Assembly (NCBI GenBank): GCA_029570205.1
Contig: JAKQSI010000114.1
Coordinates: 39,939-103,938, forward strand
DNA from: Candidatus Omnitrophota bacterium
GTDB lineage: Bacteria; Hinthialibacterota; Hinthialibacteria; Hinthialibacterales; JAKPRU01
Direction: 5' to 3'
Length of the DNA: 64,000 nt
The notes under the pieces were generated by a model. The model saw only the letters and a list, made by a program, of their open reading frames with translations, ran no database searches and was not told the DNA's origin. Shown piece by piece: positions 45,362 through 54,628 of this stretch. Position 1 is the stretch's first letter; each line of letters opens with the position of its first letter. The position numbers and the translations under genes are program-made.

Positions 45362-47005
45362 TCAGCCGAGGATGGCTTTGAGGTCCTCATCCGGTGTGGA
45401 GATCGGTTGAATGTTAAATTTGTCCACAAGAACTTGAAGCACCATCGGCGTGACAAATGCCGGCAGACTCGGTCCGAGCCGGATATTCCTGATTCCAAGG
45501 TGCAGCAAAGTCAGCAAAATACAGACTGCTTTCTGTTCATACCAGGAGAGAATCAGCGAGAGCGGCAGGCTGTTGACATCCGTGTTGAAGGCCCCGGCAA
45601 GCGCCACGGCGATTTGAATCGCTGAATAGGCATCGTTGCACTGCCCGACATCCAGCAGGCGCGGAATGCCGCCGATATGGCCGAAATCCAATTTGTTGAA
45701 TCGGTATTTGCCGCAGGCGAGTGTGAGAATCACACAGTCATTGGGGACCTTCTGAGCAAACTCGGTGTAGTAATTACGGCCGGTTTTGGCTCCGTCACAG
45801 CCGCCGATCAGGAAGAAATGTCGAATGGCCCCGCTCTTTACAGCCTCAATTACTTTATCCGCGACACTCATCACGGCGCTATGCCCGAACCCGACCAGGA
45901 TTTCCTTGTCGTCACCGTCCTCCGCGAATCCTTCCGCTGCCGGAGCGGCTTCGATCACGGGCGTGAAATCGCGATTGGAAATATGCACAACATCCGGCCA
46001 GGCCACCAGGCCGCTCGTAAAGATGCGCGCTTTGTAGCTGTCTTTCGGTCTCTGAATACAATTCGTCGTCATGAGAATCGCGCCGGGGAACTCATCGAAT
46101 TCCTTCCGCTGGTCCTGCCAGGCGCCACCGTAGTTGCCGACCAGGTGTTTGAACTTCTTGAGTTTCGGGTAGCCGTGCGCGGGAAGCATCTCGCCGTGGG
46201 TGTAGATATTGATGCCTTTCCCCTCGGTCTGTTTCAGGAGTTCCTCCAGGTCTTTCAGGTCATGCCCGGATATCAGGATCGCCTTTCCCTTTTTCGGGGT
46301 GATTCGCACCGGAGTCGGCGCCGGGTCTCCGTACGCGCCGGTGTTTCCTTTGTCCAGCAATTCCATGGCTCGCAGGTTGACCTCACCGCATTTCATATTC
46401 ATGCCGATCAGGTCGTTGGTATCGGGTTTCTCTTGGGTAAGGAAATTGAGAGCCTCGTGGACAAAGGCATAAACCTGGTCATCCTCCTGTCCCAGGATTT
46501 GCGCGTGGTCGGTGTAGGCCGCCATGCCTTTCAACCCATAAGTGAGCAGTTGTTTCAGACCGGCAATGTCCGCCCCGACGACTTGTGTCTCTCTTGCAAT
46601 CCCGACCGACTCCGCTTGTTGAATCAGCGACGGCAAGTCTTTGGCCGGGGTCCAGGTTGCCGGGCCAGTCAATGATTCCGGTGTCTGTCCCGCCTTTCGG
46701 CAGGCCTCTTCGTACAATTTCTTCGCTTTGTCGCGGATCTCCACCCCGCGTTGGATCAACTGTTGAATCCGTGTCGGATCAAAATTGACATTGGTGACCG
46801 TTGTGAAAAGCGCCTCAACCGTGAACACATTCACTTCCCTGTTCGTTACACCCAGTTTTCGGGCACGATGAGCGTACATGGAAATCCCCTTGGCAACATG
46901 GACCAGCAGGTCCTGCATGGCTGCCGTGGTTGCGTCTTTTCCGCAGACCCCCATGGTCGTGCATCCGGTCCCTTTGTTTGTCTGTTCACACTGGTAGCAA
47001 AACAT
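45362..47005 (-). CDS. hcp: Hybrid cluster protein (hydroxylamine/nitric oxide reductase)
   Basis: Hcp is a cytoplasmic NO reductase, also reported as a hydroxylamine reductase, protecting anaerobes from nitrosative stress. The 547-residue protein is of the class with the compact N-terminal cysteine motif: FCYQCEQT with Cys3, Cys6, Cys15 and Cys21 for the Fe-S cluster. The ligands of the hybrid 4Fe-2S-2O cluster are visible in IGGCDGAK, ILTLACGKYRFNKLD and DVGQCNDAYSAI. AAAGGAG lies eight bases before the ATG. The gene lies 57 bp after a broken ferredoxin gene on the same strand, under a promoter that contains a marked dyad at 47401-47432. Confidence 0.97.
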   Translation of the reverse strand: MFCYQCEQTNKGTGCTTMGVCGKDATTAAMQDLLVHVAKGISMYAHRARKLGVTNREVNVFTVEALFTTVTNVNFDPTRIQQLIQRGVEIRDKAKKLYEEACRKAGQTPESLTGPATWTPAKDLPSLIQQAESVGIARETQVVGADIAGLKQLLTYGLKGMAAYTDHAQILGQEDDQVYAFVHEALNFLTQEKPDTNDLIGMNMKCGEVNLRAMELLDKGNTGAYGDPAPTPVRITPKKGKAILISGHDLKDLEELLKQTEGKGINIYTHGEMLPAHGYPKLKKFKHLVGNYGGAWQDQRKEFDEFPGAILMTTNCIQRPKDSYKARIFTSGLVAWPDVVHISNRDFTPVIEAAPAAEGFAEDGDDKEILVGFGHSAVMSVADKVIEAVKSGAIRHFFLIGGCDGAKTGRNYYTEFAQKVPNDCVILTLACGKYRFNKLDFGHIGGIPRLLDVGQCNDAYSAIQIAVALAGAFNTDVNSLPLSLILSWYEQKAVCILLTLLHLGIRNIRLGPSLPAFVTPMVLQVLVDKFNIQPISTPDEDLKAILG

Positions 47006-47062
47006 AGCCTGATCTCCTTTTTCTATCCTGTTGGATGATTATTTTCTATTTTGGTTTCGATT

Positions 47063-47379
47063 TCAACTACCTGATATCGAGCCGGGACATTGAAAAGCCG
47101 GCTTTACAGCCGATTGGGGACCTGTCGGGACCTTTTGAACGGCCAAGTGTCGTTCCACCGCTTCCTGGTCGTATGCGTCAGCGACACGCTCTTCAATGGT
47201 GATTGCTCCCTGGGGGCGCTCGCCGATACATGCGCCGAGACCGTCGCAGCAGGATTCTTTGACCAATCGCGCCTTTCCGTCGATCAGTTGAATAGCCCTT
47301 CCGGGCAGGCATTCACACACAGCCCACATCCGTCGCATTTCTCTTCGTCAATCTTGATGATTTGCCTTCGTATGGCCAT
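47063..47379 (-). pseudogene. Broken 4Fe-4S ferredoxin-like gene upstream of hcp
   Basis: Read from ATG 47379 (GGAG seven bases upstream), the product starts AIRRQIIKIDEEKCDGCGLC, then VNACPEG, and meets a TGA after 32 codons. Adding one G in the GGG after CPGAA-type sequence near 47297 restores a frame that continues AIQLIDGKARLVKESCCDG, LGACIGERPQGAITIEERV and on to 47063. The second cluster motif also has Arg where the family has Cys (GERPQG instead of GECPQG or GHCPEG). The gene normally makes a small dicluster-like ferredoxin that sits beside hcp in anaerobes and may be its electron donor. Two lesions suggest real decay, though the frameshift alone could be a sequencing error. Confidence 0.8.
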
Positions 47380-47400
47380 AACCTCTCTCCACAATTGTAA

Positions 47401-47432
47401 TCTATATTCTGGTACTACTATACCAGTATAGA
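47401..47432 (-). promoter_or_regulatory. Dyad operator overlapping the ferredoxin-hcp promoter
   Basis: An inner repeat CTGGTA/TACCAG (47409-47426, 6-base centre) is bracketed by TCTATA and TATAGA. The dyad covers the -10 box TATAGT (47417-47422) of a minus-strand promoter whose -35 TTGATT lies at 47439-47444 (16-bp spacer). A regulator bound here would block or modulate transcription. The sequence does not match the published HcpR/FNR-type TTGAC-N4-GTCAA pattern. Confidence 0.5.
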
Positions 47433-47440
47433 AGCAAGAA

Positions 47441-47485
47441 TCAAGAGCGCCCGGTATTTTTTATACGCACCTGTGGCGCTCTTGA
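47441..47485 (-). terminator. Terminator after the desulfoferrodoxin gene
   Basis: TCAAGAGCGCC pairs perfectly with GGCGCTCTTGA over a loop of 23 bases. It lies 13 bp past the stop codon and is flanked by A-runs before and T-rich sequence after on the minus strand. It also works on the plus strand (eight Ts). Confidence 0.65.
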
Positions 47486-47497
47486 GTTTTTTTTCGA

Positions 47498-47872
47498 TCA
47501 GGCTCTCCAAAGCCCGTGAAGGTTGCAGTACTCACGGGCGATGATTTCGGCGGCATCGATCATAAACACCGCCTCGGGAGCCTCGCCCGGTTTCAAGAAC
47601 TGCTTGTAAGACTTTCCGTCCGCAATGATCTCGATCCATTCGATGTAATGTTTTTCCTCCATCGGGTGAGCCACGCTGCCGACTTTGACCTTGAACCCGC
47701 CATCGATCTTTTCCACAACCGGCACATGCTTCTCTCTGGCGGCATCGACCGTGTTTTCCTCGAACAGTTTCATGGGCTGTCCGCAGCACACCAGCTGTCC
47801 CGCACCTTCGTGGAGTACTTCCACAATGTTGCCGCAAACTCCGCATTTGTAGATTTGCAATCGCTTCGTCAT
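47498..47872 (-). CDS. dfx: Desulfoferrodoxin (superoxide reductase)
   Basis: Reduces superoxide to hydrogen peroxide without making oxygen, using electrons from rubredoxin. The 124-residue protein is the two-centre form. Centre I (desulforedoxin FeCys4) uses Cys10, Cys13, Cys29 and Cys30 in YKCGVCG and LVCCGQPM. Centre II in the catalytic domain is marked by [21 protein letters not shown] and CNLHGLW with its Cys and His ligands. AGGAG lies eight bases before the ATG. It is the last gene of a likely operon starting at cydA, and a terminator follows 13 bp later. Peroxide made here would be handled by rubrerythrin and thiol peroxidase. Confidence 0.97.
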   Translation of the reverse strand: MTKRLQIYKCGVCGNIVEVLHEGAGQLVCCGQPMKLFEENTVDAAREKHVPVVEKIDGGFKVKVGSVAHPMEEKHYIEWIEIIADGKSYKQFLKPGEAPEAVFMIDAAEIIAREYCNLHGLWRA

Positions 47873-47919
47873 GTTTTTTTCTCCTGTTCTGATTGAGTCA
47901 GGGATACTGAAATAGGGAA

Positions 47920-48495
47920 TTACCAGTTTTCAGCCAGCAGTTCAAAATGAGCTTGGGGATGTGCGCAGGCCGGGCAGATTTGGGGAGCTTCCGGGCCTTC
48001 ATGAAGATATCCGCAATTGCGGCATCGCCACACCACCACTTCGGGCCGCTTGAACACGCGCTCGTTTTCAATATTCGCGGCCAGTTCCAGGTATCTTTTC
48101 TCGTGTTGCTTTTCCGCTACGGCGATGGCCTTGAGGATCGTGGCGATCTGAGGGAGACCTTCCTCTTCGGCGACTTTGGCGAATCCCGGATACATCTCTG
48201 TCCATTCGTAATGTTCCCCCGCTGCGGCGGCTTTGAGGTTCTCCAAAGTGGTTCCAATCACACCGGCCGGGAAAGCTGCTTGGATCTCGACCTCGCCCCC
48301 CTCCAGCAATTTGAACAGCCGTTTGGCATGTTCCTTCTCCTGATTGGCGGTTTCCTCGAAAATGTCCGCGATTTGAACATACCCCTCACTGCGTGCTACC
48401 CCCACAAAGTAGCTGTACCGGTTCCGCGCCTGTGATTCCCCCGCGAATGCAGTCAGGATGTTTCTTTCCGTCTTACTTCCTTTAAGAGCCATCAT
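47920..48495 (-). CDS. rbr: Rubrerythrin
   Basis: Reduces hydrogen peroxide to water using a diiron site fed by a rubredoxin-type FeCys4. The 191-residue protein has the N-terminal ferritin-like diiron domain ([69 protein letters not shown]) and the C-terminal rubredoxin-like domain [12 protein letters not shown]...[14 protein letters not shown], all complete. ATG at 48495 has GGAG five bases upstream, inside the 3' end of the permease gene, which it overlaps by 14 bp. It is 47 bp before desulfoferrodoxin. These enzymes form a superoxide-to-peroxide-to-water chain. Confidence 0.97.
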   Translation of the reverse strand: MMALKGSKTERNILTAFAGESQARNRYSYFVGVARSEGYVQIADIFEETANQEKEHAKRLFKLLEGGEVEIQAAFPAGVIGTTLENLKAAAAGEHYEWTEMYPGFAKVAEEEGLPQIATILKAIAVAEKQHEKRYLELAANIENERVFKRPEVVVWRCRNCGYLHEGPEAPQICPACAHPQAHFELLAENW

Positions 48496-49783
48496 TCTTA
48501 CTCCTTTCTTTCCGAGATTTTTGCCTTATGCGATCATCACCTTCATGGGTGTTGTATCCGAGTGTTTCAACTGCGCTGCGCAAGGCCATTATATCAAGAT
48601 GGTCACCGGATATGGTCGCCATGCCGCTGCGCAAATCCACTTCTGCGGAAGCCACGCCGGCACATCCCATCAATGCCTGCCGCACCGCACGGGCGCAATG
48701 CTCGCAGGTCATGCCTTTGACCGGAAGGACAAAAGCATGTTCATTCTCACCAGGCTTTGCCGTCGACTGTCTTTTTCCCGACTTCGGCCACAGGGCAAAG
48801 GCGAGAACCGCCAACAAAATCACCGACCAGATCGCCTCCGTACTCGAAGGCGTCATGGCATGAAAATGCGGAATACCCATCCCACTGCCCGCAGGGTAAA
48901 CAAGGTTCAGAAACATCCCCGCGGCGAACGCCGCCACAATCACGGTTCCGAGGTAGATTGCGATAGCTCTTTTCCCCATCAGCTGCCAGACAGTGGCGAT
49001 GGTAGCCGCGTTGGTTGCCGGACCCGTCATAAGAAACACCAGAGCGGCGCCCGCCGTGACACCCTTTGCCATGAGCGCCGCTGCAATCGGCACGGAAGCT
49101 GTGGCGCACACATAGAGCGGAATCCCGACAAGCATCATAACGAACATTCCCAACACCCCGGTTCCCAGAACGCCGGAAAAATAGTCGTCCGGGATCAGGG
49201 CCGCGATCAAACCGGCGATCACCAATCCCACAATCAACGGACGACCGATATCACGAGGGAGAGTCAGGAATCCGTACCGAACGGCGCGCCGCCATGCGGA
49301 CTCGTGAATAGCCGGATTGCAGCACGCATCTTCACAATTCGATTGCTTTGAGGTTCTGCTTTCGCTGTCATTTTCGGAAACATCAACCAGAAACCCGCCG
49401 AGAACTCCCGTGATACCCGCCACCACGGGACGCAACACGGCAAACACCGGTCCCAAAAGGCTGAATGTGACCACAATGCTGTCCACGCCGGTTTGGGGTG
49501 TAGACAACAGGAATGCGGTTGTCGCGCCGGAGCCGGCACCGTGTCTTTTCAACGAGGCTGCGACTGGAATCACGCCGCAGGAACAGAGCGGCAGCGGGAT
49601 TCCAAACAGGGTCGCCTTTACAACCGGCCACATTCCTTTTCCGCCCAAATGATGTTCCACCGTTTCAGGTCGGATCAGCACGGAGAGAACTCCGGCCACC
49701 AGGAACCCGAACAAGAGGTACGGGGCCATCTCGCCCAGTGTGTTCCACATTTCCATCGGGATTGCCCGGATTGTTTCAATCAT
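48482..49783 (-). CDS. SO_0444-type metal efflux permease with HMA domain
   Basis: A 433-residue permease of the SO_0444/ArsP-related family, predicted to export Cu or Zn. Ten or so hydrophobic segments cover residues about 15-345, including the conserved [21 protein letters not shown] and [20 protein letters not shown]. The C-terminus (about 355-420) is a heavy-metal-associated domain with GMTCEHC followed by [15 protein letters not shown] central Cys-rich loop (CEDACCN) may also bind metal. Placement between TIGR02757 and rubrerythrin genes (spacing 13 bp, overlap 14 bp) puts metal efflux into the oxidative-stress operon, where released metal would feed Fenton chemistry. The transported ion is inferred from the family. 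Confidence 0.88.
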   Translation of the reverse strand: MIETIRAIPMEMWNTLGEMAPYLLFGFLVAGVLSVLIRPETVEHHLGGKGMWPVVKATLFGIPLPLCSCGVIPVAASLKRHGAGSGATTAFLLSTPQTGVDSIVVTFSLLGPVFAVLRPVVAGITGVLGGFLVDVSENDSESRTSKQSNCEDACCNPAIHESAWRRAVRYGFLTLPRDIGRPLIVGLVIAGLIAALIPDDYFSGVLGTGVLGMFVMMLVGIPLYVCATASVPIAAALMAKGVTAGAALVFLMTGPATNAATIATVWQLMGKRAIAIYLGTVIVAAFAAGMFLNLVYPAGSGMGIPHFHAMTPSSTEAIWSVILLAVLAFALWPKSGKRQSTAKPGENEHAFVLPVKGMTCEHCARAVRQALMGCAGVASAEVDLRSGMATISGDHLDIMALRSAVETLGYNTHEGDDRIRQKSRKERSKNDGS

Positions 49784-49796
49784 CTCGATCCATTCC

Positions 49797-50591
49797 TTAC
49801 GCTGCGCACTGTTTCAAAAATCCTTCCAGGTTTCCATCGTCTCGAATACCCAAACGGGTCAGGGCGAAATCGTATCGGACCGGATCCGTTGGAGCGATGG
49901 TCCTGAACGCGGCAGTGATCTCCATGGCGGTCCGAATATCCGATTGCGCTCTTGTTGTCAGTTTAAGCATTCGGCAGATACGATGGATATGGGTATCCAG
50001 TGGAACAATCAATTTCGACGTCGGAATCCTGTCCCAGCCGCCGGGATCGACGGCGTCTTTTCGGGCCATCCAGCGCAGAAACAGGTTCAGACGCTTGCAC
50101 GCGCTGCCCTTGCGCGGACACGGCAGCAGACTGTTGCAACGATTCCCAAACCCTACGGACAATTCATCTACAAAAAAGGACAACGCAGGCAAAATCGTCT
50201 TGTGGTCCCCGCGCCAATAATGCCCGAAGCATTCCTGTAGTGAACCATGTCGGTGAAGAACCGACTGAACGCCCAGCAGCAAGTTCACCAATTCCTCGCC
50301 GGATGTGAATCGGTGACGGAAATCCGCAAACGCGCGCATCAGCGAATCCCGCGATGCGCGTTGGATGTCCCTCGACGGACTCGGCAGGCGCTCCAACACC
50401 CGCGACACGCCCGCCAGGATCGGCTGAACTCTTCCATAAGCCAGGCAGGAGGCAATCAAGCCCACAATCTCCCGATCCTGCGGGCTCGGGTACGCATAAA
50501 GGAACTCCAACGGATCGGGATGCACGAATTCCCGCCGGTTGTATTTCCGGTATAGATATTCCAGCGCCTGCCTGTTCAACAGCAATTCCAT
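49797..50591 (-). CDS. TIGR02757 (DUF2400) family protein
   Basis: A 264-residue protein of the TIGR02757 family, whose function is not established. Family hallmarks seen here are HPDPLEFLYAYPSPQDREIVGLIASCLAYGRV at the N-terminus, LFLRWMARKDAVDPGGW and SKLIVPLDTHIHRICRMLKLT, and DPVRYDFALTRLGI near the end. The helical composition and the VPLDTHIHRI block resemble HhH-GPD DNA glycosylase-like folds, a link I cannot confirm. It starts 14 bp after cydB without a recognisable ribosome binding site, suggesting coupling, and ends 13 bp before the permease gene. Confidence 0.9.
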   Translation of the reverse strand: MELLLNRQALEYLYRKYNRREFVHPDPLEFLYAYPSPQDREIVGLIASCLAYGRVQPILAGVSRVLERLPSPSRDIQRASRDSLMRAFADFRHRFTSGEELVNLLLGVQSVLHRHGSLQECFGHYWRGDHKTILPALSFFVDELSVGFGNRCNSLLPCPRKGSACKRLNLFLRWMARKDAVDPGGWDRIPTSKLIVPLDTHIHRICRMLKLTTRAQSDIRTAMEITAAFRTIAPTDPVRYDFALTRLGIRDDGNLEGFLKQCAA

Positions 50592-50605
50592 GTAAACACT
50601 CGCGG

Positions 50606-51619
50606 CTAGTAGACTAATTCCTGTCGACTTATTTTATCTTTGAAAAGGTGATAAACCCATGTTTGGTACACAATGACAATCGGGATGAAAATCAACGCCA
50701 CCACCAGCATGATCGCGAGAGTCAATCGGCTGGAGGAAGCATTTGTAATGGTCAGGCTATAGGCCGGGTCCAAACTGGAAGGGAACAGATTCGGATACAG
50801 CCCCGCGACACCGAAGAAAGTACATCCCACAATCGCGAGGCAGGATGCGAACCACGCTTTCCACAAAGCTCTCCGGCACAGGAATAAGCGCGTGAGAACA
50901 AGTCCCAGCACGGCCAGTGCAGGGATGAGATAGAGAATCGGATGGGCCTGATAATTCTCATACAGCCCCGTGGCTTCCACGGACGCAATAAGGAAGATCA
51001 CGGCTATCGCTACCAGCACGAACCACAGATTGGATGACATGGAGATTGAACGTTGCTGCAAATCGCCCTCCGCTTTGATCGCCATCCATAACGCCCCATG
51101 GACTAAGAATAAAAGAACAAACAACAATCCCCCACAAAGGCCGTACGGATTAAGAAGTGTTAATAAATTACCTTGATAATAACCATTTTCGTCAATCGGG
51201 ATTCCACTGAAGATATTAGCGAAAGCGACCCCGAACAGCAGAGCCGGCAAGAAGCTGCCGACCACCATGCACCCGTCCCAGATCGGCCGGAGAACCGGAT
51301 GCTCGAACTTGCCCCGGAACTCAAACGCAATCCCCCGAAGAATTAAAGCAAATAAGATCAGCATCAGGGGGGTATACAATGAGCTGAACATAGTAGCGTA
51401 CATATTCGGGAATGCCGCAAACGTAACCCCGCCCGCAGTAATCAGCCAGACCTCGTTGCCGTCCCAGAACGGCCCCATGGCGTTGATAATGTTCCGCTTG
51501 TCGCCCTCGTCTCTCGCCAGGACCGGCAGTAAAGTCCCCAGCCCCAAGTCGAAGCCATCCAGCATGAAGTAGACCGCCCAGAGCAGTCCCCAGAAGAAGA
51601 ACCAGATGCTTTCAAGCAT
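50606..51619 (-). CDS. cydB: Cytochrome bd oxidase subunit II
   Basis: Membrane subunit of the quinol oxidase that reduces O2 to water with high affinity. The 337-residue protein starts with the characteristic WFFFWGLLWAVYFMLDGFDLGLGTLLP, followed by GPFWDGNEVWLITAGGVTFAAFPNMYA and about eight hydrophobic helices. The ATG at 51619 lies inside the cydA 3' end (8-bp overlap), the usual cydAB coupling. A start 54 bases upstream is less likely. No CydX-like small protein or CydDC exporter was found adjacent. In this genome it probably works as oxygen scavenger together with the flavodiiron protein. Confidence 0.96.
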   Translation of the reverse strand: MLESIWFFFWGLLWAVYFMLDGFDLGLGTLLPVLARDEGDKRNIINAMGPFWDGNEVWLITAGGVTFAAFPNMYATMFSSLYTPLMLILFALILRGIAFEFRGKFEHPVLRPIWDGCMVVGSFLPALLFGVAFANIFSGIPIDENGYYQGNLLTLLNPYGLCGGLLFVLLFLVHGALWMAIKAEGDLQQRSISMSSNLWFVLVAIAVIFLIASVEATGLYENYQAHPILYLIPALAVLGLVLTRLFLCRRALWKAWFASCLAIVGCTFFGVAGLYPNLFPSSLDPAYSLTITNASSSRLTLAIMLVVALIFIPIVIVYQTWVYHLFKDKISRQELVY

Positions 51620-52949
51620 GGCTCCATTCTCCTTTCGGATCAGGTGACAGCGGGCCAGGCCCTTTTCGTGCATATTTGAATAACAGGTAAAAGTCCGCCA
51701 GACCCAACAACGAGTACAGGAAAAGGAACGCGACCAACGATACAGCTACCTGGGATGCAGCAATCGGCGAGGCGGCCTCCGAGGTTCTCATTAGCCCGTA
51801 CACGATCCACGGTTGACGGCCGACCTCTGCAACAATCCATCCCGCCTCACAGGCCAGGTACGGGAGCGGAATGGAGTACAGCATGACCTTTAAATAGATC
51901 GGCGATTCCAGTACTCGATTCCGTAAGAGCCAGCCGAGAACGGTCAGGAAGAGAAACAGGAATCCTAACCCCGCCATGAGGCGGAACGACAGAAATGTCG
52001 GCAACACGGGCGGATGATCCTGTTCGGGGAATTCGTTAAGACCCTGTACGATCGCGGAGCGATTATGGAACGCGAGCATACTCAGCGCACCGGGAATGGG
52101 AAACATCTCCAGTCGGTTCCGGTTGTTCTTTTCGTCGGGGATAGTCAGCATGTATATCGGCGCGTTGGCGGTTGTCTCCCAGCGGGACTCCATTGCGGCC
52201 AGCTTAACAGGCTGGACCTTTGCTATTTCCGCGCCGTGGATATGACCTTCCATCACTTCCGCGATGGAGAAGATCAACGCGAACACGAGACCGATTCGAA
52301 AGGATTTCTCGAAGAATGCGATTTCCTGTTTCCTGAGAAGATGAAACGCGCTTACGCCCATTACAAAGAAGCCGGTCAGAATATACGCTCCAAACACCGT
52401 GTGGGAAAACTCCATCACGGCAAATTCCTGAGTTGCGACGGCGAGGAAGTCGGTTAATTCCGCTCTTCCGTTTCGAATCGCGTATCCGACCGGGTGCTGC
52501 ATCCAGGCATTGGCGATCAGAATCCAGAGCGCGGACAAATTGGATGCGATGGCTACCAGCCAGATTGAAACAGAGTGCATCCTCGGCGACAGTCGTTTCC
52601 AGCCGAACAGCCAGACTGCAATAAAGGTCGATTCCAGGAAAAAAGCCAGGGTTGCCTCGATCGCTAACAGGGATCCGAATATGTCGCCGACATATCGCGA
52701 GTAACGCGACCAGTTTGTCCCGAATTGAAATTCCAGTGTGATCCCAGTCACCACACCCAGCGCGAAGTTAATCACGAACAGCGTCCCCCAAAACCTGGCC
52801 ATGCGTCGGTAATCTTCATTTCCGGTCCGCACAAAAACCGTTTCCATAATGGCTATCAGAATCGACAGCCCCAGGGTAAGCGGAACGAATAGGAAATGAA
52901 ACAGGGTCGCGACGGCGAATTGAAGCCGCGAAAGCATCACAACGTCCAT
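51612..52949 (-). CDS. cydA: Cytochrome bd oxidase subunit I
   Basis: Catalytic subunit holding haems b558, b595 and d and the quinol site. The 445-residue protein shows the haem b595 ligand His18 in LQFAVATLFHFLFVPLT, the GTLFVINFALGVVTGITLEFQFGTNW block, FFLESTFIAVWLFGW and the GRQPWIVYG signature. At 445 residues it is shorter than the Escherichia coli form (about 520), which indicates the short Q-loop type. ATG at 52949 is the first start; GGAAGGGG lies about 13 bases before it. It is the first gene of an apparent operon cydA-cydB-TIGR02757-permease-rbr-dfx, with gaps of 15 bp or less up to rbr. Confidence 0.96.
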   Translation of the reverse strand: MDVVMLSRLQFAVATLFHFLFVPLTLGLSILIAIMETVFVRTGNEDYRRMARFWGTLFVINFALGVVTGITLEFQFGTNWSRYSRYVGDIFGSLLAIEATLAFFLESTFIAVWLFGWKRLSPRMHSVSIWLVAIASNLSALWILIANAWMQHPVGYAIRNGRAELTDFLAVATQEFAVMEFSHTVFGAYILTGFFVMGVSAFHLLRKQEIAFFEKSFRIGLVFALIFSIAEVMEGHIHGAEIAKVQPVKLAAMESRWETTANAPIYMLTIPDEKNNRNRLEMFPIPGALSMLAFHNRSAIVQGLNEFPEQDHPPVLPTFLSFRLMAGLGFLFLFLTVLGWLLRNRVLESPIYLKVMLYSIPLPYLACEAGWIVAEVGRQPWIVYGLMRTSEAASPIAASQVAVSLVAFLFLYSLLGLADFYLLFKYARKGPGPLSPDPKGEWSHA

Positions 52950-53099
52950 AAGAAATCGTTTCCCCCTTCCTGTGAATAAGCGATTCCGCTATTAGTCGAC
53001 GGTGTTCATTTCCCCCGGTATAGGATCGGGGCGACGGGGGCTCCCGGCGGCATCGATTTCTCGGCCACACATGCAGGGTATATCTTCGCTACACAAGAG

Positions 53100-54293
53100 C
53101 TACAGACGCTCATTTGCCGCCTTGCCGATCCTCCGGCCCAGCTCGACGCAGTTCGCCAAGTCCGCAGCGGTGGGCACGTATTTCACACGGATTCCGGGAT
53201 CGGGAACCTCGAATTTCATCTCCTCCATTACCTCGTTCAGCAATTTGACGGCCTCTCCACTCCATCCGTACGAGCCGAACGCCGCTCCGATCTTTCCCGT
53301 GGGTTTCAGTCCTTTCATGTATGACAGCATATCCGCCATCAGCGGCAACACGCCGTTGTTGATTGTAGAGGACCCCAATGCGATAGCTTTCGTATCAAGG
53401 ACTTCCGTCATGATGTCGTCCCGACTGTTGGCTCTCAGGTCGAACAGTCGGACACTCAATCCTTCCGATATCAAGCCGTCCAGCAGTGCGTTAGCCATTC
53501 GCTCCGTGCTGTGCCACATCGTGTCATAGACGACTAACGCTTTCGCTGTCGCCTCCTGTTTCGACCATTTCACATAAGATTGGAGAATCTTATCCACATC
53601 CCTTCGCCAAATCAGGCCGTGATCCGTTGCGATGGTGTCGAATACCCAGTTCCTCTCCCGGACTTCCTGAAACACGGCCGTGATCCGAGGGGAATACGGC
53701 AGGAGGATGTTTGCGTAGTACTTGGCCGCCTGCTTGAACAGTTCGGAGGAATCAACCTCATCATCAAACCGCGCGCCGGTCGCCCAATGCTGTCCGAACC
53801 CATCATGGGAGATCAGCAGTTTATCTTCGGGGATGAACGAAAACATACTGTCCGGCCAATGGACCATTCGGGTTTCCAAAAACTCGACGGTTCGTTTACC
53901 GAGCGAAATGCGATCCCCGGTGCGTACTACTTCGTAAGGCCAGTTGTCCTGATGGAAATGGTGCAGGAGGGCATCCTTGCCGTTCGGGGAGCAGAAGATT
54001 TTCTCCGGTTCGACCAGGGAGACAATCTCCGGCAGACTGCCGGAATGATCCATCTCAACGTGGTCAACGACTATGTAGTCGATCCGGTCGGGATCGATAA
54101 TCTGCCGGATCTTGTGTACCATTTCGTCACCGAACCCCGGCTTGACCGTGTCGAACAGGGTGACCTTTTCGTCGAGCGCCAAAAAGGCATTATAGGTCGT
54201 GCCCTGGTGCGTGGAGTAGCCGTGGAAATTGCGGACATTCCAGTCCACAGCTCCCACCCAGTAGATATTGTCCTTTACACGGACGGGTTCCAT
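53100..54293 (-). CDS. fprA: Flavodiiron protein (FprA-type rubredoxin:oxygen oxidoreductase)
   Basis: Cytoplasmic enzyme reducing O2 (or NO) to water (or N2O) with electrons from rubredoxin, encoded next door. The 397-residue protein has the metallo-beta-lactamase-like diiron domain (DHVEMDHSGSLPEI gives H-x-E-x-D-H ligands near residue 79; ARMVHWPDSM and ISHDGFGQH supply the other His and Asp ligands). The C-terminal flavodoxin domain (ALVVYDTMWHSTERMANALLDGL onward) binds FMN. The first position of the TLFDTVK region is intact. AGGAGG lies six bases before the ATG. The rubredoxin gene ends 47 bp upstream on the same strand. Confidence 0.96.
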   Translation of the reverse strand: MEPVRVKDNIYWVGAVDWNVRNFHGYSTHQGTTYNAFLALDEKVTLFDTVKPGFGDEMVHKIRQIIDPDRIDYIVVDHVEMDHSGSLPEIVSLVEPEKIFCSPNGKDALLHHFHQDNWPYEVVRTGDRISLGKRTVEFLETRMVHWPDSMFSFIPEDKLLISHDGFGQHWATGARFDDEVDSSELFKQAAKYYANILLPYSPRITAVFQEVRERNWVFDTIATDHGLIWRRDVDKILQSYVKWSKQEATAKALVVYDTMWHSTERMANALLDGLISEGLSVRLFDLRANSRDDIMTEVLDTKAIALGSSTINNGVLPLMADMLSYMKGLKPTGKIGAAFGSYGWSGEAVKLLNEVMEEMKFEVPDPGIRVKYVPTAADLANCVELGRRIGKAANERL

Positions 54294-54340
54294 GTGTTGC
54301 CTCCTGTTGTATGGCGATCAGGGATGCAGATAGGTGTGGT

Positions 54341-54499
54341 TTATGCGGGGGAAAAGGCGTCTTTTCCGGCGCCGCACATGGGGCACACCCAGTCATCGGG
54401 TAAATCCTCGAATGCCGTTCCCGGACCGATCCCGTTGTCCGGGTCACCCGTTTCCGGATCGTATACATAGCCGCAGATTTCACAAATGTAACTGTCCAT
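54341..54499 (-). CDS. Rubredoxin
   Basis: A 52-residue electron carrier with one FeCys4 centre. Ligands are Cys6 and Cys9 ([11 protein letters not shown]) and Cys39 and Cys42 ([13 protein letters not shown]). The central [10 protein letters not shown] and [11 protein letters not shown] stretch is classical. AAAGGAG lies seven bases before the ATG at 54499. It directly precedes the flavodiiron protein gene (47 bp), its natural partner, and may also reduce rubrerythrin and desulfoferrodoxin. Confidence 0.97.
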   Translation of the reverse strand: MDSYICEICGYVYDPETGDPDNGIGPGTAFEDLPDDWVCPMCGAGKDAFSPA

Positions 54500-54628
54500 T
54501 TCGTGTCTCCTTTACTGTTTATTGTTCTCGGTGTTGACCGTATTCGTAATTGGAATGTTCCGATTTCCGCCGAGGCAAGACTGTCGACAATGTTTCCTGG
54601 GGTGACAGTTCTTTACCGGTACTGGGCG

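Noticed and set aside
45677..46675. 332-codon plus-strand frame opposite hcp
   Set aside because: Antisense of hcp, which carries all its cluster motifs.
53000..53080. Possible 26-residue leader peptide before cydA
   Set aside because: It has no ribosome binding site and no feature of a regulatory leader.
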